Below are positions 1-6,104 of a stretch of 6,567 nt of DNA, piece after piece. The notes under the pieces were generated by a model that was given only the letters and a program-made list of their open reading frames with translations, was not told the origin of the DNA and made no database searches. How positions within the stretch are numbered: position 1 is the stretch's first letter; each line of letters opens with the position of its first letter. A program made the translations under genes and the position numbers. Source of the DNA: Spirochaetaceae bacterium (GTDB lineage Bacteria > Spirochaetota > Spirochaetia > Sphaerochaetales > Sphaerochaetaceae); the NCBI GenBank assembly GCA_016649775.1, contig JAENWY010000134.1, forward strand, positions 1-6,567, written 5' to 3'.

Positions 1-736
1 TCCCCAAATTAACATAGTCAATGGTAAAGACGCACCACAGAACGCTAATATTAACGTATTGGTCATTGTACCAATAATATCCTTACCAACATTTATTAAA
101 ACAATAAACAACTCTTTATTATTAATATCCGGCTTTGTTTTCACAATTAGAGCACCTCTACTTGAAATAGACATTGCAATATCCATTAGAGCACCTAGAG
201 ATGAAATCAAAATTGAAACAAATAATAAAGAATTAATTTTAAAGCCTCAATCTTGAGCTAGCTATAATAAACTCTCACACCTAGTCATATCTACTCCAGA
301 TAAATTCAACATTTTTCCAATGCTTGCAACTAAGGCTTTTCTAGTATAGCTTTTCTAGTATACCCAACTATTAAAAGAAAACTTATCAAGAAAATAACAA
401 TAGAACTTATTATAGCAACAAAAGGACAACACCTGTAAAAATTAACGCTAGAAGGCTATTTAAACCCGCTTTCCGCCCTATTCCTATAACAATTAGAACA
501 AGTATTACTGCTAAAATATATAGAGTTCTATCTCTATAATTATAAATACAACCTAAACTATTTTCTTCAATGTTAAGAACTTTTCCCATAACAAATTCTT
601 AAGTGAGTAATATAATTTTCTTGTATTTAAGAGTATAAATTGGATAAACTTTTACATTTAATAAAATCAAAAAGACCATTGCAAGAAACACTGCACTGCT
701 TTTTTGTAACTCATCTCTCTCTAATTCAGTCACCAC
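1..736 (-). pseudogene. YibE/F-family membrane protein, decayed and cut by left edge
   Basis: Reading the minus strand from about 736 down to 1, YibE/F-like protein can be followed across all of it, but only by changing frame and crossing stops. The N-terminal part reads ELQKSSAVFLAMVFLILLN, one membrane helix. Then come VMGKVLNIEENSLG and a helix RTLYILAVILVLIVIGIGRK, followed by GLNSLLALIFTGVVL. After a frame change it continues with PFVAIISSIVIFLISFLL, and after another with KALVASIGKML. The C-terminal part has SSLGALMDIAMSISS and GKDIIGTMTNTLILAF, which match the family's conserved GALGAxMDVAMSI and GRDIMGTMTNTLILA segments. Lesions seen are a TAA at 601-599, a frameshift within about 409-440, a 14-bp tandem duplication at 335-362, a TAG at 264-262 and a TGA at 249-247. 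GTG at 736 is only a plausible start. The family is polytopic and its function is poorly known. The gene is clearly non-functional as written. Confidence 0.82.
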
Positions 737-995
737 CCTAAAAAATCACAAAAGTAATTTTAAAGCTACATTCAACATAATGCAACATAAAATATTAACA
801 GGAGTTTTAATTAATATAAAAATAACCAAGTCCTTAGTTATATAACTTCATAGTAATAAAGAACTTAAAATAATATTAAAATAGTAAATATTTACAAATA
901 TAAACAATTAAATAATATTAAGAAATCTAATACATCTTAATTCAATAATTTATACTATATCTATGTTAGTTAAAACTTGTTATTTTATCAATTAG
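737..995. other. AT-rich non-coding stretch
   Basis: No gene is recognisable on either strand between the decayed YibE/F gene and the terminator of the HAD-cytidine deaminase gene. It contains small symmetric motifs only: the octamer CAACATAA twice (773-780 and 783-790), a near-palindrome at 822-841 (ATAACCAAG, then two bases, then CTTAGTTAT), and a 12-bp palindrome GTAAATATTTAC at 884-895. At this base composition such motifs can arise by chance. The stretch may be a fully eroded gene, but no protein similarity survives that I can see. Confidence 0.5.
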
Positions 996-1115
996 AAAAA
1001 TAAAAAACCCTTCTTTTGATAATTTTGAGAATTACTAAATATAGAAAAAATACAACTAAATATTTAGTTAATATAATTTCTCAACTAATAATTTAACATT
1101 TAGTCAAAAAAAGGG
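996..1115 (-). terminator. Terminator of the HAD-cytidine deaminase gene, with a long loop
   Basis: On the minus-strand transcript a 12-base arm CCCUUUUUUUGA (1115-1104) pairs with UCAAAAGAAGGG (1019-1008). All twelve positions pair, counting one G-U. Immediately after comes UUUUUUAUUUUU (1007-996), the U-tract expected of intrinsic termination. The 84-base loop is unusual, but its centre (1054-1069) is a perfect 16-bp palindrome AACTAAATATTTAGTT that could form its own hairpin. It lies about 50 bases after the stop codon of the upstream gene. A smaller AT-only hairpin at 1123-1147 (TAAAAGTT with AACTTTTA) precedes it and may contribute. Confidence 0.6.
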
Positions 1116-1166
1116 AGAATTTTAAAAGTTAATTTTTTAAACTTTTAGAACAATATAATCTTTATA

Positions 1167-2330
1167 TTATTTTTTTAATACAAAGGGATGTGGTAATAAA
1201 TCACTAAATTTATATACTTGATGAACGCCCTTGCCTTTCTCAATAAAGTCTATATTATATAGATGAATTTCAGTATCTGCTTTGCAAAACTCAGCTAAAA
1301 CTTGCAAACATAAAGCACAGGGAGGAGCAGGTGGATTATCTTTAGAGACAACACTTACAAGCTTTATTCCTGTAGCACCTTCTTTTGAAATCATTTTTAA
1401 TATAGCATTTCTCTCTGCACATATTGTAGCACCATAACTACTGTTTTCAACATTACAGCCGCCATAGATTTCATTAGAAGAAGCACTAACAATAGCAGCT
1501 CCAACTTGATAATTTGAATATACGGCATAAGCATTTAAGCTTGTATTATAAGCAACTTCTTTACTCTGTTCTATCAAAAATTCTCTATATAAAGAAGGAT
1601 CAGAAGTTTCAAAACATTCTACTGCACCATATTTTACAAGAGATCGTCCATCACTTATATTATTCAATATTTTATTAAATTCATCTGCATTATCAAACTT
1701 CTTAATATTTACAAAATTATCTAATGCATTAAAGGCTCCAAGTTCTAAAAGTTGTGATTTTTCAAATGAGGAAGTAATACCTAATACAAAGGCACCAGAT
1801 GAATAACCAGAGGTAACACCATTTGTACTATCTTCTACTACTAAGCAATTTTTCATTTGCGTTGATACTCTGCTACCTGCAAGCAAATAGATTTCAGGAG
1901 AAGGTTTGTTCTCATTTATATCATCCCCAGATACGATAGCATCAAAAAATGATTCTTCTTTCCCAATAGCCTTTAAATTCATCTTTATTTTAGAAAGTGG
2001 TGCACTAGAGGCCAAGGCTATTTTAATATTTGCTCTTTTTAAATCATCTAAAAATTCTGTAACGCCAGCTATAGGACCAACTTCATCAAGAACTTCTTCA
2101 TATTTCTCATAAATTAATGTTTTTGTTTTTTCGAAATCAAGAGGATGATTATAGTAGGATGCAATTCCATCTATAAAAGTTCTATCTCCTGCTCCAAGTA
2201 ATGGTGGATACATACTTGTATCCACATCAATGCCTAACTCTTTGAAAACACCAACAGACACATCTGCAATTATTTTTTCACTATCTACCAATACACCATC
2301 TATATCAAACAAGACTGCTTCTATTTTCAT
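1167..2330 (-). CDS. HAD-superfamily phosphatase fused to cytidine deaminase
   Basis: A 387-residue protein with two complete enzyme domains in one frame. Residues 1 to about 220 form a HAD hydrolase of the beta-phosphoglucomutase-like type: motif I DIDGVLVDSE (nucleophile D9, acid D11), a helical cap at about 17-85, motif II with S108/S109 in ALASSA, motif III K142 in ENKPSPEIY, and motif IV E166/D167 in VVEDSTNG. Residues about 248-387 are a zinc cytidine deaminase: NVEN (293-296, ribose contact), CAERNA with zinc ligand C304 and catalytic E306, then PPCALC with ligands C338 and C341. The likely role is dephosphorylation of a sugar phosphate or nucleotide coupled to cytidine/deoxycytidine to uridine deamination in the cytosol. 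HAD substrate is not decidable from sequence. ATG at 2330 follows AGGA with six bases between. An upstream promoter and a downstream terminator suggest a single-gene unit. The usual CRQ after the second zinc motif is CLQ here. Confidence 0.88.
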   Translation of the reverse strand: MKIEAVLFDIDGVLVDSEKIIADVSVGVFKELGIDVDTSMYPPLLGAGDRTFIDGIASYYNHPLDFEKTKTLIYEKYEEVLDEVGPIAGVTEFLDDLKRANIKIALASSAPLSKIKMNLKAIGKEESFFDAIVSGDDINENKPSPEIYLLAGSRVSTQMKNCLVVEDSTNGVTSGYSSGAFVLGITSSFEKSQLLELGAFNALDNFVNIKKFDNADEFNKILNNISDGRSLVKYGAVECFETSDPSLYREFLIEQSKEVAYNTSLNAYAVYSNYQVGAAIVSASSNEIYGGCNVENSSYGATICAERNAILKMISKEGATGIKLVSVVSKDNPPAPPCALCLQVLAEFCKADTEIHLYNIDFIEKGKGVHQVYKFSDLLPHPFVLKK

Positions 2331-2359
2331 TTTTATTCCTTTTCCTTATTAGTACTACC

Positions 2360-2388
2360 ATTGTATGTTATTGTGGATTAACATTCAA
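2360..2388 (-). promoter_or_regulatory. Sigma-70-type promoter of the HAD-cytidine deaminase gene
   Basis: On the minus strand TTGAAT (2388-2383) and TACAAT (2365-2360) are separated by exactly 17 bases, each one or two bases from consensus. Transcription would begin near 2353, giving a leader of about 20 bases that contains the AAGGAAAAGGA ribosome-binding stretch before ATG at 2330. This is pattern matching only. Confidence 0.5.
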
Positions 2389-2432
2389 TTCATCATTTAT
2401 GCCCCAAAAGTGCAATTTATGTTCCATTGCCA

Positions 2433-2487
2433 TAAACAAAAAACATTAGCCTTTATTTTCTATGTAATAAAAAATAATAGCTAATGT
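2433..2487 (-). terminator. Terminator of the hydantoinase gene
   Basis: The minus-strand transcript reads ACAUUAGC (2487-2480), then GCUAAUGU (2450-2443), an 8-bp perfect stem. Inside it, AAAATAA (2471-2477) and TTATTTT (2453-2459) can extend the stem after a 2x2 mismatch. The second arm runs straight into UUUUUUGUUU (2443-2434). It starts about 30 bases after the stop codon at 2520 and lies upstream of the next gene's promoter, so the hydantoinase gene and the fusion gene are probably transcribed separately. Confidence 0.7.
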
Positions 2488-2519
2488 ATATTTGTTAAAA
2501 AATCTGTAATAGTTGTTTA

Positions 2520-3920
2520 TTATTTCCAGTATACTTCATCAAGATGTTTCTTGTCCTGTGGAACAAATAAACCATCACCAGGAATACCTAAATAAACTTC
2601 ATCACTCATAATTAGTCTTCCTCTTAAATAAGTTGCTATAACTTTACCTGTTACATCGATTCCTTCATAAGGAGTGTAACCTGATGCACTATGAGTAGTT
2701 TCAGAAGAAAGCGTCCAAGCAGCCTCAGGGTCAAATAATACTATATCTGCATCTGATCCAACTCTTAGACTACCTTTTTGAGGATAAATACCAAAAATCT
2801 TAGCAGGACCTGTAGATAATAAATTAACAATCTGAGAAATACCTATTACACCATGCTCATAAGAAAATGTATGAATTAAAGGGAGTAACTCTTCTGTACC
2901 TGGAATGCCAGGAAGAATTGTTCTACAATCATTGCTTTCTAACTTCTGTTCTTTTGTAAATGAACAGTGATCAGTTGCAACTACTTGAATTTCACCATTA
3001 ACAAGAGCTTCTTGAAGAGCAAGATTATCTTCTCTAGTTCTTAAAGGAGGAGTCATTACATATAAAGGACCATTTTCACCTTCTAACTTACTCTTATCTA
3101 AGAACAAATAGTGAGGGGTTGTTTCTACAATAATGTCAGTACCTAAATTACGATATTTTCTAACTACTTCTAATCCGGCTTTTGAAGATAGATGAACTAC
3201 ATATAATCTCATATCTTGAGAATGTGCAATTTTCGCTACTGTTTCAATACCTCTAGCTTCAACCTCTGCAGGTCTTAAACTAGAGTGATCTAATGGAGTA
3301 TAAGTTCCTGTCCATTCATCATTGATTTTACTAACTAAAGCATCATCTTCACAATGAACACAAACCATCATATCTAGTTTTTTACATTCTTGAAAAATTA
3401 CTGTTAATTCATCTATATTTTCTATTAAATAACCAACATTTTTATAAGTTGTAAAGATTTTTATTGTTCTAATGCCTGAAGCTTTTAACTCTTTAAGTTC
3501 TTTTTCTATTCCAGGTCTATAAGAATAAACTCCTTGATGAAGAGTAAAATCAACTGACATTTCAGAATGCATTGCTTTTATTCTTTTTTTACTACAAGCT
3601 TTAAGATTACCTTTTTTATCATCATCTGCAAAATCTATTACAGTTGTAACACCACCAAAAGTAGCTAATTTACTACCTTCTTTAAAAGAATCAGCTGTTA
3701 CTGTTCCTCTACTCTCAAGATGATAATGAGTGTGTGAGTCGATAAGACCAGGAAGCACGCATAAGCCTTCTGCTGAAATTATTTCAGTTCCAGGAGGAAG
3801 ACTCTCTTCACTAATCTTGTTTGCTACGTGGACGATTATAGGTCCATCTATTAAAATATCTGCATGACGGGTCCATTCAGTATCAACTAAAAGACCACCT
3901 TGGATTAATATTGTACTCAT
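2520..3920 (-). CDS. Dihydropyrimidinase / hydantoinase (cyclic amidohydrolase)
   Basis: A 466-residue, full-length member of the dihydropyrimidinase/D-hydantoinase family, which opens dihydrouracil, dihydrothymine or hydantoin rings to N-carbamoyl acids in the cytosol using two metal ions. All metal-site residues are visible: H63 and H65 in DSHTHYHLE, K154 in TIKIFTTYK (the lysine that becomes carboxylated), H189 in VHCEDD, H243 in VVHLSS, and D317 in ATDHCSF. Other family marks are Y159, VMTPPLR (288-294) and GIPGTEELLPL (338-348). The amino terminus MSTILIQGGLLVDTE is typical, supporting ATG at 3920, although no good Shine-Dalgarno sequence precedes it. Its own terminator follows. The neighbouring cytidine deaminase fits pyrimidine breakdown, but no dihydropyrimidine dehydrogenase or carbamoyl-beta-alanine hydrolase gene is present here, so hydantoin or another cyclic imide remains possible as substrate. 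Confidence 0.9.
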   Translation of the reverse strand: MSTILIQGGLLVDTEWTRHADILIDGPIIVHVANKISEESLPPGTEIISAEGLCVLPGLIDSHTHYHLESRGTVTADSFKEGSKLATFGGVTTVIDFADDDKKGNLKACSKKRIKAMHSEMSVDFTLHQGVYSYRPGIEKELKELKASGIRTIKIFTTYKNVGYLIENIDELTVIFQECKKLDMMVCVHCEDDALVSKINDEWTGTYTPLDHSSLRPAEVEARGIETVAKIAHSQDMRLYVVHLSSKAGLEVVRKYRNLGTDIIVETTPHYLFLDKSKLEGENGPLYVMTPPLRTREDNLALQEALVNGEIQVVATDHCSFTKEQKLESNDCRTILPGIPGTEELLPLIHTFSYEHGVIGISQIVNLLSTGPAKIFGIYPQKGSLRVGSDADIVLFDPEAAWTLSSETTHSASGYTPYEGIDVTGKVIATYLRGRLIMSDEVYLGIPGDGLFVPQDKKHLDEVYWK

Positions 3921-3984
3921 ATATATATTTTACAGTGCTTTTTAACTTAAGGAAAGAAAAAAAAGAATAAAAGATTATTTTTTT

Positions 3985-4011
3985 AATATACAAATATGTT
4001 AATAAATACAA
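3985..4011 (-). promoter_or_regulatory. Possible promoter of the hydantoinase gene
   Basis: On the minus strand TTGTAT (4011-4006) and TATATT (3990-3985) lie 15 bases apart, shorter than the ideal 17. It is the best pair I found upstream of the gene, but many weak matches are expected in such AT-rich DNA. The resulting leader of about 60 bases would contain a 17-base pyrimidine run (complement of 3951-3967) and no clear ribosome-binding site. Confidence 0.25.
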
Positions 4012-4016
4012 AATGA

Positions 4017-4071
4017 AAACAAATATTTGTTATAGAAACACTTTGTTATCTTAAACACTGATTGTTATTTT
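4017..4071. repeat. Three adjacent imperfect dyad repeats upstream of the hydantoinase gene
   Basis: Three head-to-tail units run without gaps: 4017-4035 AAACAAATATTTGTTATAG, 4036-4052 AAACACTTTGTTATCTT, and 4053-4071 AAACACTGATTGTTATTTT. Each starts AAACA and has TTGTTAT near its end, so each is a partial dyad of the form AACA...TGTT. The first contains a perfect 14-bp palindrome AACAAATATTTGTT. A weaker fourth copy, ACAAATATGTTAATA, lies at 3990-4004. They sit between the glyA terminator and the hydantoinase gene, about 100-150 bases before its start. They could be operator or activator sites. Confidence 0.5.
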
Positions 4072-4134
4072 ATTTAACCTTCAATTTTGTAAATAATTAA
4101 GACTTATAATAAATGGAAATACAAATAGTTTAAT

Positions 4135-4179
4135 AAAAAAGGGTGAAATAAAGCTATAGCAAATGCTATAGCTTATTTC
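4135..4179 (-). terminator. Terminator of glyA
   Basis: A strong hairpin: AGCTATAGC (4152-4160) pairs with GCTATAGCT (4165-4173) around a four-base loop. The stem extends outward through GAAATA and TATTTC with one bulged A (4145-4179). On the minus strand it is followed, after a short ACCC, by UUUUUU (4140-4135). It lies about 45 bases after the glyA stop codon and separates glyA from the hydantoinase gene downstream. Confidence 0.78.
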
Positions 4180-4225
4180 TAAATTTAAGTAAATTTTAAC
4201 CATAGGTATTGATTAAAATAGTATA

Positions 4226-5752
4226 CTATTTAGCTTCAAGAGGAAAATGTTTTTGTAAGAACTCAAGATCTAATGTTGGATATAGAAGAAATTCATCTAA
4301 TAGAGCCTTTACTCGGTCTTTTGCACTTGCTTGAACTTTTTTATCACATACAGCACGTGATTTTGAAGGACTTCCACTATTCTTACCTTTTGTAATTATT
4401 GCAGGTTTAGAATTTGCTAATACACTTGTAATAATATCAGCGATTTCCTTCATCTGTTCAACACCCATATTAAGTGTTGTAACAGCAGGAGTTCCAATTC
4501 TTAAACCACTAGTGTACCAAGGACCATTAACATCAAATGGAAGTGCATTACGATTTAATGTAATTCCAGAATTTCTTAATACTTGTTCTGCTTGTCTACC
4601 ATTTAAATCAAATGTCTTAGCAACATCTAAAAGCATTAAATGATTATCTGTTCCACCAGTTGCAACACTGACACCTTTACTAATAAATTCTTTAGCCATA
4701 GCATCTGAATTTTTAACAATATTTGAAGCATAATTTTTAAAAGAATCTTTAGAAGCTTCCGTTAAAGCAATAGCCTTAGCTGCCATTACATGAGGGAGTG
4801 GCCCACCAATAACTAAAGGACAACCTTTATCAACATATTCTGCAAATTCTTCTTTACAAAGAATCATACCTCCACGAGGGCCTCTTAATGTTTTATGAGT
4901 CGTAGTTGTTACTACATCAGCCCAAATTACTGGATTAAATTCATCTTCTAAAACTTTTCCTGCAACAAGACCTGCAAAATGAGCCATATCAACCATAAAT
5001 ACTGCACCACATTTTTTAGCAATTTCACCCATTCTCTTGAAATCAACTTTTCTAGGATAAGCACTATAACCAGCTAAAAGAATTAATGGTTTAATGTCCA
5101 TAGCCATTTTTTCAATAACATCATAATCTAAAAGACCTGTTTTTTTATCAACGGTATAACCATAAGCATCAAACATTTGAGCTGATACATTTTGTCTATA
5201 ACCATGAGTTAGGTGGCCACCACTATAATAGTCCATACCTAATAAACGTTGATTACCACAAGCCGCTCTTACTTTATCCCAATCTTCACGACTAAGATCA
5301 GATGGATTTGTGATTCCAATTTTTTCTAAGGCAGGAACTTGAACTTCCTTATTTAGAATTGACCAATAAGCACAAAGATTTGCATCTGCACCACTGTGTG
5401 GTTGAACATAAGCGTGATCAGCATTGAATAAATCACAAGCTTGTTTACAAGCTTCAGCTTCAATAGCATCTACATTATCACAACCTGCATAAAATCGGTG
5501 ATAAGGAAAACCCTCACTATATTTATCTGTGAGTAGATTTCCCATAGCCAATTGTGTTGATTCACTTGAAAAATTTTCACTTGCAATTAACTTCAAATAA
5601 GATCTTTGATCTGCTAATTCGTTAACAATACGAGCTGCAACAAGAGGTGAAACTTCTGCTACTTTCTCAAGAGAAGCAACATAGGCAACCATTGATGCAT
5701 CTAATTCTTTGCCACTATTTTCAGCGAGATATTCTTTTAAAACGTTGGCCAT
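4226..5752 (-). CDS. glyA: Serine hydroxymethyltransferase, long form
   Basis: This PLP enzyme converts serine and tetrahydrofolate to glycine and 5,10-methylenetetrahydrofolate. From ATG at 5752 it is 508 residues. Visible motifs are LIASENFSS (55-63), HRFYAG (85-90), SGADAN (120-125), GGHLTHG (178-184), VDMAHFAGLVAG (254-265, with D255 contacting the PLP ring nitrogen), TTTTHKTLRGPRGG with Schiff-base lysine K287, and GLRIGTPAVTT with R418 for the substrate carboxylate. About 35 extra residues (roughly 135-170) separate the cofactor motif from GGHLTHG. A second, charged insert lies at about 452-478. Both are features I associate with spirochaete and chlamydial GlyA. The ATG at 5752 is chosen because AGGAGGT (5764-5758) sits five bases upstream. 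The frame stays open to 5806, but that extension overlaps the likely promoter and resembles nothing. A promoter and terminator of its own point to a single-gene unit. Confidence 0.95.
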   Translation of the reverse strand: MANVLKEYLAENSGKELDASMVAYVASLEKVAEVSPLVAARIVNELADQRSYLKLIASENFSSESTQLAMGNLLTDKYSEGFPYHRFYAGCDNVDAIEAEACKQACDLFNADHAYVQPHSGADANLCAYWSILNKEVQVPALEKIGITNPSDLSREDWDKVRAACGNQRLLGMDYYSGGHLTHGYRQNVSAQMFDAYGYTVDKKTGLLDYDVIEKMAMDIKPLILLAGYSAYPRKVDFKRMGEIAKKCGAVFMVDMAHFAGLVAGKVLEDEFNPVIWADVVTTTTHKTLRGPRGGMILCKEEFAEYVDKGCPLVIGGPLPHVMAAKAIALTEASKDSFKNYASNIVKNSDAMAKEFISKGVSVATGGTDNHLMLLDVAKTFDLNGRQAEQVLRNSGITLNRNALPFDVNGPWYTSGLRIGTPAVTTLNMGVEQMKEIADIITSVLANSKPAIITKGKNSGSPSKSRAVCDKKVQASAKDRVKALLDEFLLYPTLDLEFLQKHFPLEAK

Positions 5753-5767
5753 TACGGACCTCCTAAT

Positions 5768-5810
5768 AAACATGTCATTTGTATTTTTATAACTTATAGC
5801 AAACATGTCA
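5768..5810. repeat. 10-bp direct repeat flanking the glyA promoter
   Basis: AAACATGTCA occurs exactly at 5768-5777 and 5801-5810, with a 33-bp period (about three helical turns). Each copy contains the palindrome ACATGT. One copy overlaps the -35 hexamer and the other lies at or just after the expected transcription start, an arrangement typical of paired repressor sites. No known regulator is assigned. Confidence 0.4.
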
Positions 5811-5811
5811 A
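5784..5811 (-). promoter_or_regulatory. Probable glyA promoter
   Basis: A perfect TTGACA (5811-5806 on the minus strand) is followed by TATAAAAA (5791-5784). Taking TATAAA as the -10 gives a 14-base spacer and taking TAAAAA gives 16, so the exact -10 is unsettled. The start of transcription would fall near 5775-5780, leaving a short leader with AGGAGGT before ATG at 5752. The -35 overlaps one copy of a 10-bp direct repeat. Confidence 0.45.
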
Positions 5812-5823
5812 CTCATTATTTAA

Positions 5824-5928
5824 AATTAGAAATTGATAAAAATTTACCGATTATATAATAAAGTGAGTATATTAATAGACTCTAAGTTTATAGGTAAACA
5901 TTTTTAACTATATCTAAAATTTCTAATT
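5824..5928. repeat. Long imperfect inverted repeat upstream of glyA
   Basis: An exact 11-bp outer arm AATTAGAAATT (5824-5834) is repeated inverted at 5918-5928. Further in, AAAAATTTACC (5838-5848) has an inverted near-copy GGTAAACATTTTT (5893-5905). The arms differ by a short insertion, so the whole is about 105 bp of imperfect symmetry. A small GAGT...ACTC stem lies in the middle. It sits between glyA and the divergent symporter remnant. No U-tract follows on either strand, so it does not look like a terminator. Confidence 0.45.
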
Positions 5929-5946
5929 ATAATTTTAGTAATACCC

Positions 5947-5979
5947 AAATTTTATTTATTTTCTAAATAAATAAAATTT
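5947..5979. repeat. Perfect 15-bp A/T-only inverted repeat
   Basis: AAATTTTATTTATTT (5947-5961) and its exact reverse complement AAATAAATAAAATTT (5965-5979) flank a three-base TCT loop. The stem is entirely A-T. No T-run follows in either reading direction, so termination is not supported. It could extrude as a cruciform, or simply reflect A/T richness. Confidence 0.5.
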
Positions 5980-6104
5980 TTAATAAAAAAAATTACATTT
6001 TAAATTTTATTTTAAGGTAAATATTGCAATAGAAAAAATATTTAAGGGAAAGTATATTAAATGGTTTTGCAATGATAAACATAAATTATTATTGCTCACT
6101 CTAG

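Noticed and set aside
247..249. TGA read as tryptophan (code 4 or recoding)
   Set aside because: The same gene has TAA and TAG stops and frameshifts, and the intact genes use TGG for tryptophan. Decay is the simpler reading.
59..256. Plus-strand open frame of 65 codons
   Set aside because: It is the antisense shadow of the YibE/F remnant. The minus strand here carries the conserved family segments, and the plus-strand protein resembles nothing.
1906..2112. Plus-strand open frame of 68 codons
   Set aside because: It lies wholly inside the HAD domain on the opposite strand, where the motifs are clear.
4017..4071. CRISPR-like array
   Set aside because: Units are 17-19 bases, imperfect and contiguous, with no spacers and no cas genes.
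5753..5806. An 18-residue amino-terminal extension of GlyA
   Set aside because: The ATG at 5752 has AGGAGGT five bases upstream and begins a typical GlyA terminus. The extension overlaps the TATAAA/TTGACA promoter signals.
5947..5979. Bidirectional terminator
   Set aside because: The 15-bp stem is perfect but all A-T, and neither strand has a T-tract after it.
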